A stretch of DNA of 64,000 nucleotides from Arthrobacter bambusae (lineage in GTDB: Bacteria; Actinomycetota; Actinomycetes; Actinomycetales; Micrococcaceae), in the NCBI RefSeq assembly GCF_022606295.1, contig NZ_JAHHZS010000008.1, forward strand, positions 1 through 64,000, given 5' to 3'. This document shows positions 20,328-27,812 of this stretch, piece after piece. The notes under the pieces were generated by a model that was not told where the DNA came from, did not search any database, and saw only the letters and a list, made by a program, of their open reading frames with translations. Position 1 is the stretch's first letter. Each line of letters starts with the position of its first letter. A program made the translations under genes and the position numbers.

Positions 20328-21419
20328 ATGACGATTATTGCTGCCGCCGACGGTTCTGCCCTCGGCAATCCCGGGCCTGCCGGTTGGGCCTGGTACGTGA
20401 ACGACTCTTGCTGGAGGGCCGGGGGGTGGCCGCACGGAACCAACAACCAGGGCGAGCTCATGGCGGTGCTGGACCTCTTCCGGTCAACGGCACACGTTCC
20501 CGACGAAGAGCTGAAGATTCTGTGCGACAGCCAGTACGTCATCAATTGCATCACCAAGTGGATGCCAGGGTGGAAGCGCAAGGGCTGGCGCAAAGCGGAC
20601 GGGAAGCCCGTCTTGAACGTCGATCTCCTCAAGGACATCGACCAAGCCATTGTCGGCCGCAAGTACACGTTCGAGTGGGTCAAGGGCCACGCAGGCCACG
20701 ACCTCAACGAGGCTGCCGACGATCGCGCCCGCGCGGTGGCCACCGCATACCAGCAAGGTATAGCCGCTCCCGGCGGACCCGGTTATCCCGGAGCCGAAGC
20801 TGCAGGGTCTTTGGCCCGCACATCATCAGCGGGCACGCCACCAGCTCGTATGCAGTCAGCCCGCACGATGCCTGTGGAGGCGCCGTCGCTTTTCGACGAC
20901 GATCATGACGACGCCGATGCGCCGGATGAAGACCTGACGTTGTTCGGCGGCCAAGACCTTTCGGACGGGTCGCCTTTGCTCAACGCGACGGTGGCGTTCG
21001 CGGAGCAGGAGGCGTTCATCGAGCCCACCCTCTTCGCCGGTGACGACGAACAAGCGGTCCTTGGCCAGGACGGCGGGCGCTCAGACGAGGAAACGGTCAT
21101 TCTTCTTGAGAAGGAGCTCCTGAGGCCCGACGTCAGGGGAGACCTTGGACGTACGGGGATACTGCTCCACCCCGACTTTACCGAGATTGGCAGCTCCGGA
21201 CTTGTCTGGTCCCGGGACGAACTCATGATGGCGTTGGAGGGAAATCCGGGCGAAACCGCTGAGATCGAGGTCATTTCCGCGGAGCGCCTCTCCAGCAACA
21301 CCATGCTGCTCAACTACAGAAGTTACGGACGAACCGGCTCGGCCTTGCGGAGTTCCATCTGGTTGCTCGACGACGGCCGCTGGCGGTTGCGCTTCCACCA
21401 GTCGACGCCGGAGAAGTAA
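20328..21419 (+). CDS. rnhA: RNase HI with C-terminal DUF4440-like domain
   Basis: 363 residues in two domains. The N-terminal RNase HI domain (about 1-150) degrades RNA in RNA-DNA hybrids; its acidic set is complete: Asp8 (ADGSALGNPG), Glu43 (NNQGELMAVL), Asp67 (LCDSQYV) and Asp131 (EAADDRARA). A variable acidic linker of about 100 residues follows. The C-terminal domain (about 250-363) begins EETVILLEKELLRPDVRGD, then LLHPDFTEIGSSG and ends LLDDGRWRLRFHQ, matching the DUF4440/SnoaL-like fold. This second domain could be a ligand-binding or dimer module; its role is unknown. ATG 20328 is preceded by AGGA at 20316-20319. Confidence 0.9.
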   Translation: MTIIAAADGSALGNPGPAGWAWYVNDSCWRAGGWPHGTNNQGELMAVLDLFRSTAHVPDEELKILCDSQYVINCITKWMPGWKRKGWRKADGKPVLNVDLLKDIDQAIVGRKYTFEWVKGHAGHDLNEAADDRARAVATAYQQGIAAPGGPGYPGAEAAGSLARTSSAGTPPARMQSARTMPVEAPSLFDDDHDDADAPDEDLTLFGGQDLSDGSPLLNATVAFAEQEAFIEPTLFAGDDEQAVLGQDGGRSDEETVILLEKELLRPDVRGDLGRTGILLHPDFTEIGSSGLVWSRDELMMALEGNPGETAEIEVISAERLSSNTMLLNYRSYGRTGSALRSSIWLLDDGRWRLRFHQSTPEK

Positions 21420-21431
21420 GGGCGCAAATGC

Positions 21432-21484
21432 AGGCTGCACCCCGGCGGGAAGGCGGAATGGCCGCCCGCCGGGACCCGCAGCCT
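21432..21484. terminator. Bidirectional hairpin between convergent genes
   Basis: AGGCTGC (21432-21438) pairs with GCAGCCT (21478-21484); inside, CCCGGCGGG pairs with CCCGCCGGG. It lies between the ends of the RNase HI and WXG100 genes and probably stops transcription from both sides. Confidence 0.7.
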
Positions 21485-21490
21485 CAGCGC

Positions 21491-21781
21491 TCAGTAGCTG
21501 AACCGCTGGGTGTTGCCTTGTTCGGTCTGGAGATAGCTTGCCGCGGCGGAAGACAGTGCCAGGTTGATGGATGCCAGCGAAGCCTCCACTTTGTTCTGGG
21601 TCAACGTCCACTCGGAGACGAGGGCCTGGAAATTGTTGGCCGCTGATCCCTTCCACGTGGCTTGGAGCTCGTCCAGCCCACGTTTCATCGCTTGGACGTC
21701 GGCACCGACGCGATCCACGGTGGCCTTGACGTTGGCGGATTTGAGCTGGAGCAGTTCGGTATCGACGGAGATAACGCTCAT
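21491..21781 (-). CDS. WXG100-family (ESAT-6-like) protein
   Basis: 96-residue small helical hairpin protein of the ESX/type VII secretion class. The central turn is ATWKGSAANNF (W-x-G), flanked by two helices, as in EsxA/EsxB. The C-terminus ends QRFSY without an evident YxxxD/E signal; QTEQGNTQRF is there instead. No EccC, EccD or partner gene lies nearby, so it is an orphan. ATG 21781 (MSVISVD) follows GAAAGGCGA. It may be secreted by an ESX system elsewhere or act as an unpaired homodimer. Confidence 0.88.
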   Translation of the reverse strand: MSVISVDTELLQLKSANVKATVDRVGADVQAMKRGLDELQATWKGSAANNFQALVSEWTLTQNKVEASLASINLALSSAAASYLQTEQGNTQRFSY

Positions 21782-21921
21782 GGGGCGTCGCCTTTCAACT
21801 AACGGGGTCCGCAGGTGCGGCTGGCGTGTGGTCCACACAACGAGCCTAGAAGCGGTCCCATAGCCCGGACAGAGCCGTATCTCCCTATGTGGACAACTCG
21901 CTGGGCCAACCCGCCCGGGCC

Positions 21922-23403
21922 TTAGTCCGAGATCTCCGCCTCCGCGATGCCCGCGTCTTCAGGCATCTCCGAGATGTCGTCCTGGAAGGGGAGGCTGACA
22001 ACCAAGGTGGCCCCGCCGCCGTCGGTCTCGTCGACCCTGACGGTACCGCCGTGGGATCCCACAATGGCAGAGACAATCGCGAGACCGAGGCCGCTGCCGC
22101 CGGTCTCCCGCGTGCGCGAAGTGTCAGCCCTGTAGAAGCGTTCGAAAATCCGGGGCAATTCCTCGGCCGGAATGCCGCTGCCGTGGTCCCGTACCTCGAG
22201 AACGGAGAGTGGACCGCTCGGACTGTTGCGGACACCGACGGCGAGCTCGATCGGCGTTCCTTCGGGCGTATAGCGCAGGGCATTGCCCACCAGGTTTCCC
22301 AGGACTTGCCGAAGCTTGGCCTCGTCACCCTGGACCGGGGCAGGCGCGGCCGGGCCGCCGTCGAGCCCCGTCAGCGTAATCTTCCGCTTGCCGGACGTTG
22401 CAAGGGAGTCCACGACGGCGTCGTTCGCGAGGAGCTGCAAGTCCACCGGCTTGAGCTGCAAGGGCCTTTGTTCGTCCAGCCGGGCAAGCAACAGGAGGTC
22501 TTCCACCATGGATCCCATGCGCTTGGCTTCGCTCTCGATCCTGCCCATGGCGGTGCCCACGTCTTCCGGTGTGGAAAGGGCGCCGTGGCGGTAAAGCTCG
22601 GAGAAACCGCGGATGGTGACCAAGGGGGTGCGCAACTCGTGGGAAGCATCAGCGGCGAATCGCCGCATCCTGGCCTCGGAGGCGGCACGCGCCGCGAAGG
22701 ACGACTCGATATGCGCGAGCATGGCATTGAGGGAGGCACCCAGGCGGCCGACCTCGGTGACCGGATTCTCGATGTCCACGCGGCGCGAGAGATCGCCGGC
22801 GGCAATGGCGGCAGCAGTCTTTTCAACGCGCGAGAGGGGGCGGAACGAACGCGCAACGGTCCACGTGGCGATGAAGAACGCGAGCACCAGGGTCAACAGT
22901 CCGACGCCGACCACCACCAGGGTGGCGTGTTCCATGACTTTGTCCACGGGAGACAGGGGCAGCCCGATGATCACCACTGCGTTTTGCCCGGTACGGTTGT
23001 CCACGACGTTGACCGCCACCACGCGCCAATTGGCGCCGGTAGTGCCACCAACCTGGAAGGGCGCGTAGTTGCGATCCTTGGCTTCAACCGGGCTGATGCT
23101 GGCGATGTTCGGACGATCGGTCTTGCTGCCGCCGAACGGATACGGTGGCTGGCCCTGGACGTAGAGCGTCAGGGAATAGTCGGTGGGAACGGCAGGGCTC
23201 GCCTCGGACAGGTTGGCAAAGGACTGCTGCTGCTGGGCGGTCTGCACGGCAGCCTTGAGCTTGTCATCCACCTGCCCTTGGAGGTAGCTCTTGACGAGCG
23301 TCAGCGTCCCCGCGCCTGTGGCGGCCAGGGCAAGGAGCAGCAGCCCCATGATGATGGCGACCAGCTGCGACCTGAGGGAGGCCGACTTCCAACGGTTGAA
23401 CAA
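21922..23403 (-). CDS. Sensor histidine kinase (HAMP, HisKA, HATPase_c)
   Basis: 493 residues. TM1 is near residues 14-36 (LVAIIMGLLLLALAATGAGT), an extracytoplasmic sensor domain covers about 37-165, TM2 lies near 165-187, then a HAMP segment with ENPVTEVGRLGASLNAML. The phosphoacceptor His is in FAADASHELRTPLVTIRGF, and the ATPase domain has the N box NALRYTPEGTP, G1 DHGSGIP and G2 GGSGLGLAI. It is the partner of the response regulator, whose stop is two bases before this start. The architecture resembles MprB/TrcS/TcrY of actinobacteria. The signal is unknown. Confidence 0.93.
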   Translation of the reverse strand: MFNRWKSASLRSQLVAIIMGLLLLALAATGAGTLTLVKSYLQGQVDDKLKAAVQTAQQQQSFANLSEASPAVPTDYSLTLYVQGQPPYPFGGSKTDRPNIASISPVEAKDRNYAPFQVGGTTGANWRVVAVNVVDNRTGQNAVVIIGLPLSPVDKVMEHATLVVVGVGLLTLVLAFFIATWTVARSFRPLSRVEKTAAAIAAGDLSRRVDIENPVTEVGRLGASLNAMLAHIESSFAARAASEARMRRFAADASHELRTPLVTIRGFSELYRHGALSTPEDVGTAMGRIESEAKRMGSMVEDLLLLARLDEQRPLQLKPVDLQLLANDAVVDSLATSGKRKITLTGLDGGPAAPAPVQGDEAKLRQVLGNLVGNALRYTPEGTPIELAVGVRNSPSGPLSVLEVRDHGSGIPAEELPRIFERFYRADTSRTRETGGSGLGLAIVSAIVGSHGGTVRVDETDGGGATLVVSLPFQDDISEMPEDAGIAEAEISD

Positions 23404-23405
23404 GG

Positions 23406-24125
23406 TCAGCGCTTCTCGGCCGTCCGCAGTACGTAACCGACGCCGCGCTTGGTCTGGATCAGGGCAGTGGCATCCGGGTCGATGTCCACCTTGCGCCGGA
23501 GGTAGGAAATGTAGGACTCCACGATCGAGGCGTCGCCGTTGAAGTCGTACTCCCAGACGTGGTCCAGGATCTGCGCCTTGGAAAGCACCCGGTTCGGGTT
23601 CAGCATGAGGTAGCGCAGCAGCTTGAACTCGGTAGGCGAGAGCTCGATGATGGTACCGCCGCGGCGAACCTCGTGCGCGTCGTCGTCGAGCTCCAAGTCA
23701 TCAACGCGGATGACGGCGTCGTCGTCTTCCATCGGCTGCGTGCGGCGGAGCACGGCGCGGATCCGGGCCACCACTTCATCCAGGCTGAAAGGCTTGGTGA
23801 CGTAGTCGTCGCCGCCCACGGTCAGGCCGGTGACCTTGTCTTCCGTGTCGTCCTTGGCAGTCAGGAACAGGACAGGGAAGTGCTTTCCGGCGGCCCGAAG
23901 GCGGCGGGTGACAGTGAACCCGTCCATGTCGGGGAGCATGACGTCCAGGACCGCGAGGTCCGGGGCGTGAAGATCGGCGGCAGCGAGTGCCTCGCGGCCG
24001 TTCGACGCCGCAACGACCTCAAAGCCAGCAAAGCGCAGCGAGGTGGAGAGCAGCTCACGGATGTTGGGTTCGTCGTCGACGACGAGCAGCTTGGCTTCGG
24101 GGCCGTTCTTTTTCATACCATTCAT
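23406..24125 (-). CDS. OmpR-family response regulator
   Basis: 239 residues. The receiver has the acidic pair VVDDEPN, the phospho-Asp in LAVLDVMLPDMDG, Thr in FLTAKD and Lys in YVTKPFS. The C-terminal winged helix shows LSPTEFKLLRYLMLNPNRV, then VWEYDFNGDASIVESYISYL and RGVGYVL. It resembles TrcR/TcrX/PrrA-like regulators of actinobacteria. ATG 24125 has GGGAG four bases upstream; ATG 24116 is the alternative. The GGGAG is within one arm of a perfect hairpin at 24130-24146, which could hide the ribosome binding site. It forms an operon with the kinase. Confidence 0.95.
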   Translation of the reverse strand: MNGMKKNGPEAKLLVVDDEPNIRELLSTSLRFAGFEVVAASNGREALAAADLHAPDLAVLDVMLPDMDGFTVTRRLRAAGKHFPVLFLTAKDDTEDKVTGLTVGGDDYVTKPFSLDEVVARIRAVLRRTQPMEDDDAVIRVDDLELDDDAHEVRRGGTIIELSPTEFKLLRYLMLNPNRVLSKAQILDHVWEYDFNGDASIVESYISYLRRKVDIDPDATALIQTKRGVGYVLRTAEKR

Positions 24126-24129
24126 GATG

Positions 24130-24146
24130 CTCCCAGTTTCTGGGAG
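24130..24146 (-). promoter_or_regulatory. Hairpin over the ribosome binding site of the response regulator
   Basis: On the minus strand CTCCCAG-AAA-CTGGGAG forms a perfect 7-bp stem with a three-base loop. The 3' arm holds the GGGAG ribosome binding site. It could be an RNA switch or a DNA operator for autoregulation; the sequence alone cannot decide. Confidence 0.55.
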
Positions 24147-24170
24147 TTGACTGGATGCTTGTTGTGAGAA

Positions 24171-24863
24171 TTATCCGCGTGTCGAGGCTGCATCCCCGGC
24201 TAACTTCCGAAGGCAAGCCCGACGCCGAGACCCACCATCGTGACGGCAATCCCGCCGTCGAGAATCCGCCAGGACGCCGGGCGCGCAAAGAAGCCGCCAG
24301 GACGCCGGGCGCGCAAAGAAGCCGCGCAACATTTTCGCGCCGAACCCGAGCGAACAAAACCACAGAATGCTGCCCAGCATGGCTCCGGCGCCGAACCACC
24401 ACCGCAGGCCGGGCCCTTGGGCATTCGCCACCGATCCCAGGAGCAATACAGTGTCCAGGTAGACGTGGGGATTAAGCCATGTGAGTGCCAGGACGGTTGC
24501 CAGCGCTGCAGCCAGTCCGCTTCGGCCGGCGCCCGAAGGCCCGGGGTCCGCGGAGACGAGCGCTTGCGGCTTGAGGATCCGCCGTGCCGCCATCACGCCG
24601 TACGTGACCAGGAACGCCGCGCCGACATAGCGGAGAACGACGACGGCGGCAGGTGCCGCGGTGAGCAGGGCGCCCGTGCCGAATACCCCGGCCGCGATGA
24701 GCACGGCATCGGAGATGGCGCACACGGCAACGATCGCTCCGATATGTTCGCCGCGGATTCCTTGCCGGAGGACGAAGGCATTTTGGGCGCCAATGGCAAC
24801 AATGAGGGCCAGGCCGGTGCCAAGGCCCAGGCCGGCAGCGTGGAAGACGTCGGGGGAGTTCAT
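24171..24863 (-). CDS. lysE: LysE/ArgO-type basic amino-acid exporter with frameshifted C-terminus
   Basis: Integral membrane exporter of the LysE family for lysine/arginine. The N-terminus has LIVAIGAQNAFVLRQGIRGEH, then LTWLNPHVYLDTVLLLGSVA, the conserved family core. The last helix is missing: a perfect 28-bp tandem duplication (24266-24321) shifts the frame after FFARPASWR, so the present frame ends in a basic, non-membrane tail (230 residues, stop at 24171). With one copy of the repeat the frame would read RILDGGIAVTMVGLGVGLAF and stop at 24200, giving the normal TM6. The gene as written is probably impaired. It is divergent from a LysG-type regulator, as in Corynebacterium glutamicum lysE-lysG. 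Confidence 0.85.
   Translation of the reverse strand: MNSPDVFHAAGLGLGTGLALIVAIGAQNAFVLRQGIRGEHIGAIVAVCAISDAVLIAAGVFGTGALLTAAPAAVVVLRYVGAAFLVTYGVMAARRILKPQALVSADPGPSGAGRSGLAAALATVLALTWLNPHVYLDTVLLLGSVANAQGPGLRWWFGAGAMLGSILWFCSLGFGAKMLRGFFARPASWRLLCAPGVLADSRRRDCRHDGGSRRRACLRKLAGDAASTRG
24266..24321. repeat. 28-bp perfect tandem duplication in lysE
   Basis: Two identical 28-base units, 24266-24293 and 24294-24321, each starting CCGCCAGGACGCCGG and ending GCAAAGAAG. Since 28 is not a multiple of three, the second copy shifts the lysE frame. It may be a replication slippage event, a reversible phase switch or an assembly error. Confidence 0.95.
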
Positions 24864-24932
24864 GTTTCGAGGCTAAGTTTCGCCGTCAACATTAGTCCAG
24901 CTAAATATTCTTAGGCATCGTAAGATCATCTT
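24864..24932. promoter_or_regulatory. lysE-lysG divergent control region
   Basis: This 69-base, AT-richer gap between the two start codons must hold both promoters. It contains the LysR-type partial dyad around TAGTCCAGCTAAATATTCTTA and the perfect odd palindrome AAGATCATCTT (24922-24932) touching the lysG start. No ribosome binding site precedes lysG, which points to a leaderless message. Confidence 0.55.
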
Positions 24933-25841
24933 ATGGCCAGATTCTCCTCTGAACAGTTGCACACCTTCGCCGCCGTGCTCACGGAAGGCACGCTTGACGC
25001 CGCCGCCCGCTCGCTGAACATCACGCCGTCGGCGGTCTCCCAGCGCCTCAAAGCGCTGGAACAATCATCCGGAAGGGTATTGCTTCAGCGCAGCAATCCG
25101 GTCCAGGCCACGGAATCGGGGCACGTCGTGCTCAGGCTGGCGCGGCAACTCGCCCAATTGGAGGCCGACGCCGAACTTGAACTGGGGTTGCCCGGCGAAT
25201 CGCCCATGGTGTCGGTGCCGATCGTGGTCAACGCGGATTCCCTGTCTGTCTGGTTCCTCAAAGCCCTGACGAAAGTTCCTGCGGAATTGAATGCGGTCTT
25301 CGACCTTCACCGGGATGACGAACAGCATTCCACGTCCATGCTGCGTGCAGGAACGGTGATGGCAGCCGTGACCGCGACGCCCGAACCGGTGCAGGGCTGC
25401 CGCGTGGAGCCGCTGGGGAGCATGCGGTACCGCGCCGTCACCACCCCGGAGTTCAAGGCGAGGTGGCTTCCCGACGGCGTCGATGCCGCCTCGCTGCGCG
25501 CAGCTCCCGCCGTGGACTTCGACCGCAAGGATGAATACCAGCACCGCTTCCTGGAACTCCTTGGCGGTGCGGGGCGTGGAATGGAACCGGCCGGGCCGCG
25601 CCACTATGTTCCATCCAGCCAGGAGTTTGCCGAAGCCATTCGCCTGGGTCTCGGATGGGGATTGCTGCCTGAACCGCAATGCGGCCGGGACATAGCCGAT
25701 GGATCCTTGGTGGAACTCGCGCCCGGGCGGCCGTTGGACGTTCCCTTGTACTGGCAACGGTGGCGGACACCCTCGCGGATACTGGACGCCGTGACAGAGG
25801 CGGTCCGCAGCACCGCCGCGGAAGTGCTGCGGGCGCCCTGA
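24933..25841 (+). CDS. lysG: LysR-type regulator, LysG/ArgP-like
   Basis: 302 residues. The N-terminal winged HTH is FSSEQLHTFAAVLTEGTLDA followed by LNITPSAVSQRLKALEQSSG, very close to ArgP/LysG; the effector domain has VPIVVNADSLSVWFLKAL and later PSSQEFAEAIRLGLGWGLLPE. Known LysG proteins activate lysE when lysine, arginine or histidine is high. Gene order and divergence support this role. ATG 24933 follows directly on a small palindrome with no ribosome binding site. If the lysE frameshift is real, the regulator is intact while its target is damaged. Confidence 0.92.
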   Translation: MARFSSEQLHTFAAVLTEGTLDAAARSLNITPSAVSQRLKALEQSSGRVLLQRSNPVQATESGHVVLRLARQLAQLEADAELELGLPGESPMVSVPIVVNADSLSVWFLKALTKVPAELNAVFDLHRDDEQHSTSMLRAGTVMAAVTATPEPVQGCRVEPLGSMRYRAVTTPEFKARWLPDGVDAASLRAAPAVDFDRKDEYQHRFLELLGGAGRGMEPAGPRHYVPSSQEFAEAIRLGLGWGLLPEPQCGRDIADGSLVELAPGRPLDVPLYWQRWRTPSRILDAVTEAVRSTAAEVLRAP

Positions 25842-25912
25842 CAAAACGGCCAAAAGCCAACACGCCGCGGGCACAGTCTTCAATTGTCGGACCCCCGTTT
25901 CACACTGGAGCC

Positions 25913-26140
25913 ATGGAAAACAAACAAGAATCACGCGGTGAAACCCACAACGTCGAATTCCATGTCAGCTACCTGGACACGCTCTCCGGACGCGTTGAGC
26001 ACGAAGCGTTCAGCGACCGCCCGGCCGCTGAACGCTTCGCCGCTGCCCAGCTCAAGGACGAGGACTCGTGGGCTGTCGTCGACGCCGTCGTGCTGCGAGC
26101 AACGCAAGGCCAGGAGCGCGCGCAACAACTGGTTGCCTAG
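25913..26140 (+). CDS. Small soluble protein of unknown function
   Basis: 75-residue charged protein beginning MENKQESRGETHNVEFHVSY. The pattern VEFHVSYLDTLSGRVEHEAF followed by AAERFAAAQLKDEDSWAVVD looks like a compact alpha-beta fold. No signal peptide, membrane segment or known motif. GGAG at 25907-25910 lies very close to the start, a poor spacing. Codon use is coding-like and the frame is distinct from its neighbours. It converges on the XPB helicase gene. Confidence 0.65.
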   Translation: MENKQESRGETHNVEFHVSYLDTLSGRVEHEAFSDRPAAERFAAAQLKDEDSWAVVDAVVLRATQGQERAQQLVA

Positions 26141-26158
26141 CTTGGGTTGGCCAAGCCC

Positions 26159-27802
26159 CTAGGCGGCGGGTACGTCCTTGGCGTCCATGATCCGGTAGGC
26201 GTAGCCCTGTTCGGCGAGGAAGCGCTGGCGTTTGGCGGCAAAGTCCTGGTCGAGGGTGTCCCGGGCCACCAAGGAGTAGAAACGTGCCGCACGGCCGTCC
26301 TGCTTGGGACGAAGCAAGCGCCCCAGCCGCTGGGCCTCTTCCTGGCGGGAACCGAAAGACCCAGATACCTGGATCGCGACGGATGCCTCGGGCAGATCGA
26401 TCGAGAAGTTGGCCACTTTGGACACCACGAGGGTCTTGATGTCACCGGCGCGGAAGGCATCGAACAGTTTCTGCCGCACCTTCACCGTGGTATCGCCCTT
26501 GATCACGGGGGCGTCCAAACGCTCGCCGATCTCATCCAACTGGTCGATGTACTGGCCGATCACCAGCAGTTGCTCGCCTTGGTGCAAGGCCACCAGCTGC
26601 TCCACCAAGTGCGTCTTGGTCTCCGACGTCGCGCAGAGCCGGTACTTGTCCGCGTCCTCCGCCATCGCGTAGGCCACGCGCTCGTCCCGGGGCAGGTCCA
26701 CCCGGACCTCCACGCAGTCCGCCGGCGCAATGTAGCCCTGGGCTTCGATGTCCTTCCACGGGGCGTCGTAGCGCTTGGGGCCGATCAGGCTGAAGACCTC
26801 GCCCTCGCGGCCGTCCTCGCGCACAAGCGTCGCCGTGAGTCCAAGCCGCCGCCGGGCCTGCAGGTCCGCGGTCATCCGGAAGATCGGAGCAGGGAGGAGA
26901 TGGACCTCGTCGTAGATGATGAGTCCCCAGTCGTGCCCGTCCACGAGTTCCAGGTGCGGGTAGAGGCCGCCGCGCTTGGTCGTCAGGACCTGGTAGGTGG
27001 CGATCGTGACGGGCCGGACTTCCTTGACCGCGCCCGAATACTCGCCGATTTCCTCCTCCGTCAGCGACGTCCGCCTGAGGAGCTCGTCCTTCCATTGCCG
27101 GGCCGCGACCGTGTTGGTCACCAGGATCAGCGTGGTGGTGGAGCTGGTAGCCATGGCTGCGGCCCCCACCAAGGTCTTGCCTGCACCGCAGGGCAGCACG
27201 ACGACGCCGCTGCCGCCCGCCCAGAAGTTCTCCGTGGCCAGCTTCTGGTACGGCCGCAGGTGCCAGCCGTCCTCGTTGAGGGCGATGAGGTGCGGAGTGC
27301 CATCCACGTAGCCGGCGAGGTCCTCGGCCGGCCATCCGAGCTTGAGCAGCAATTGCTTGAGCTGTCCCCGCTGGGAGGAATGCACCACCACGGTTTCGCC
27401 GTCGATCCTCGGCCCCAGCAACGGTGCGATCTTCTTGGCCCGGATGACTTCCTCGAGCACGGGGTAGTCGGTGGTGCGCATGACCAATCCGTGCTGGGGA
27501 TCCTTTTCCAGGCGCAAGCGGCCGTAACGCGACATCGTCTCTTCGATGTCGATCAGCAAGGAGTGCGGCACCGGGAACCGGGAGTAGCGCAGGAGCGTGT
27601 CGAGGACTTTTTCGGCGTCCAGTCCTGCCGCGCGCGCATTCCATAGGCCCAATGGGGTGAGCCGGTAGCTGTGGACGTGTTCGGGGGCCCGCTCCAGTTC
27701 GGCGAACGCCGCAATCGCATGGCGGGCCTCGGTGGCGAGCTCGTGGTCGACTTCCAGCAGGATGGTTTTGTCGCTCTGTACGATCAGCGGACCGTCGCTC
27801 AC
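26159..27802 (-). CDS. XPB/Rad25-type DNA repair helicase
   Basis: 547-residue superfamily 2 helicase of the bacterial XPB type. An N-terminal damage-recognition-like domain (about 1-180) is followed by the ATPase: Walker A LPCGAGKTLVG, motif II IIYDEVHLLPA (DEVH), motif III LGLTATLVREDG (which includes the RED motif of XPB), and motif VI QRLGRLLRPK. Archaeal and mycobacterial XPB unwind 3'-5' and take part in repair, but the bacterial role is unsettled. GTG 27802 is set by GAGGAAG just upstream; it starts 10 bases after the upstream gene, so the two form an operon. Confidence 0.95.
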   Translation of the reverse strand: MSDGPLIVQSDKTILLEVDHELATEARHAIAAFAELERAPEHVHSYRLTPLGLWNARAAGLDAEKVLDTLLRYSRFPVPHSLLIDIEETMSRYGRLRLEKDPQHGLVMRTTDYPVLEEVIRAKKIAPLLGPRIDGETVVVHSSQRGQLKQLLLKLGWPAEDLAGYVDGTPHLIALNEDGWHLRPYQKLATENFWAGGSGVVVLPCGAGKTLVGAAAMATSSTTTLILVTNTVAARQWKDELLRRTSLTEEEIGEYSGAVKEVRPVTIATYQVLTTKRGGLYPHLELVDGHDWGLIIYDEVHLLPAPIFRMTADLQARRRLGLTATLVREDGREGEVFSLIGPKRYDAPWKDIEAQGYIAPADCVEVRVDLPRDERVAYAMAEDADKYRLCATSETKTHLVEQLVALHQGEQLLVIGQYIDQLDEIGERLDAPVIKGDTTVKVRQKLFDAFRAGDIKTLVVSKVANFSIDLPEASVAIQVSGSFGSRQEEAQRLGRLLRPKQDGRAARFYSLVARDTLDQDFAAKRQRFLAEQGYAYRIMDAKDVPAA

Positions 27803-27812
27803 TATTGCTTCC

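Noticed and set aside
26147..27646. 499-codon open frame on the plus strand
   Set aside because: Antisense to the XPB helicase, whose motifs are all intact; no ribosome site and biased composition.
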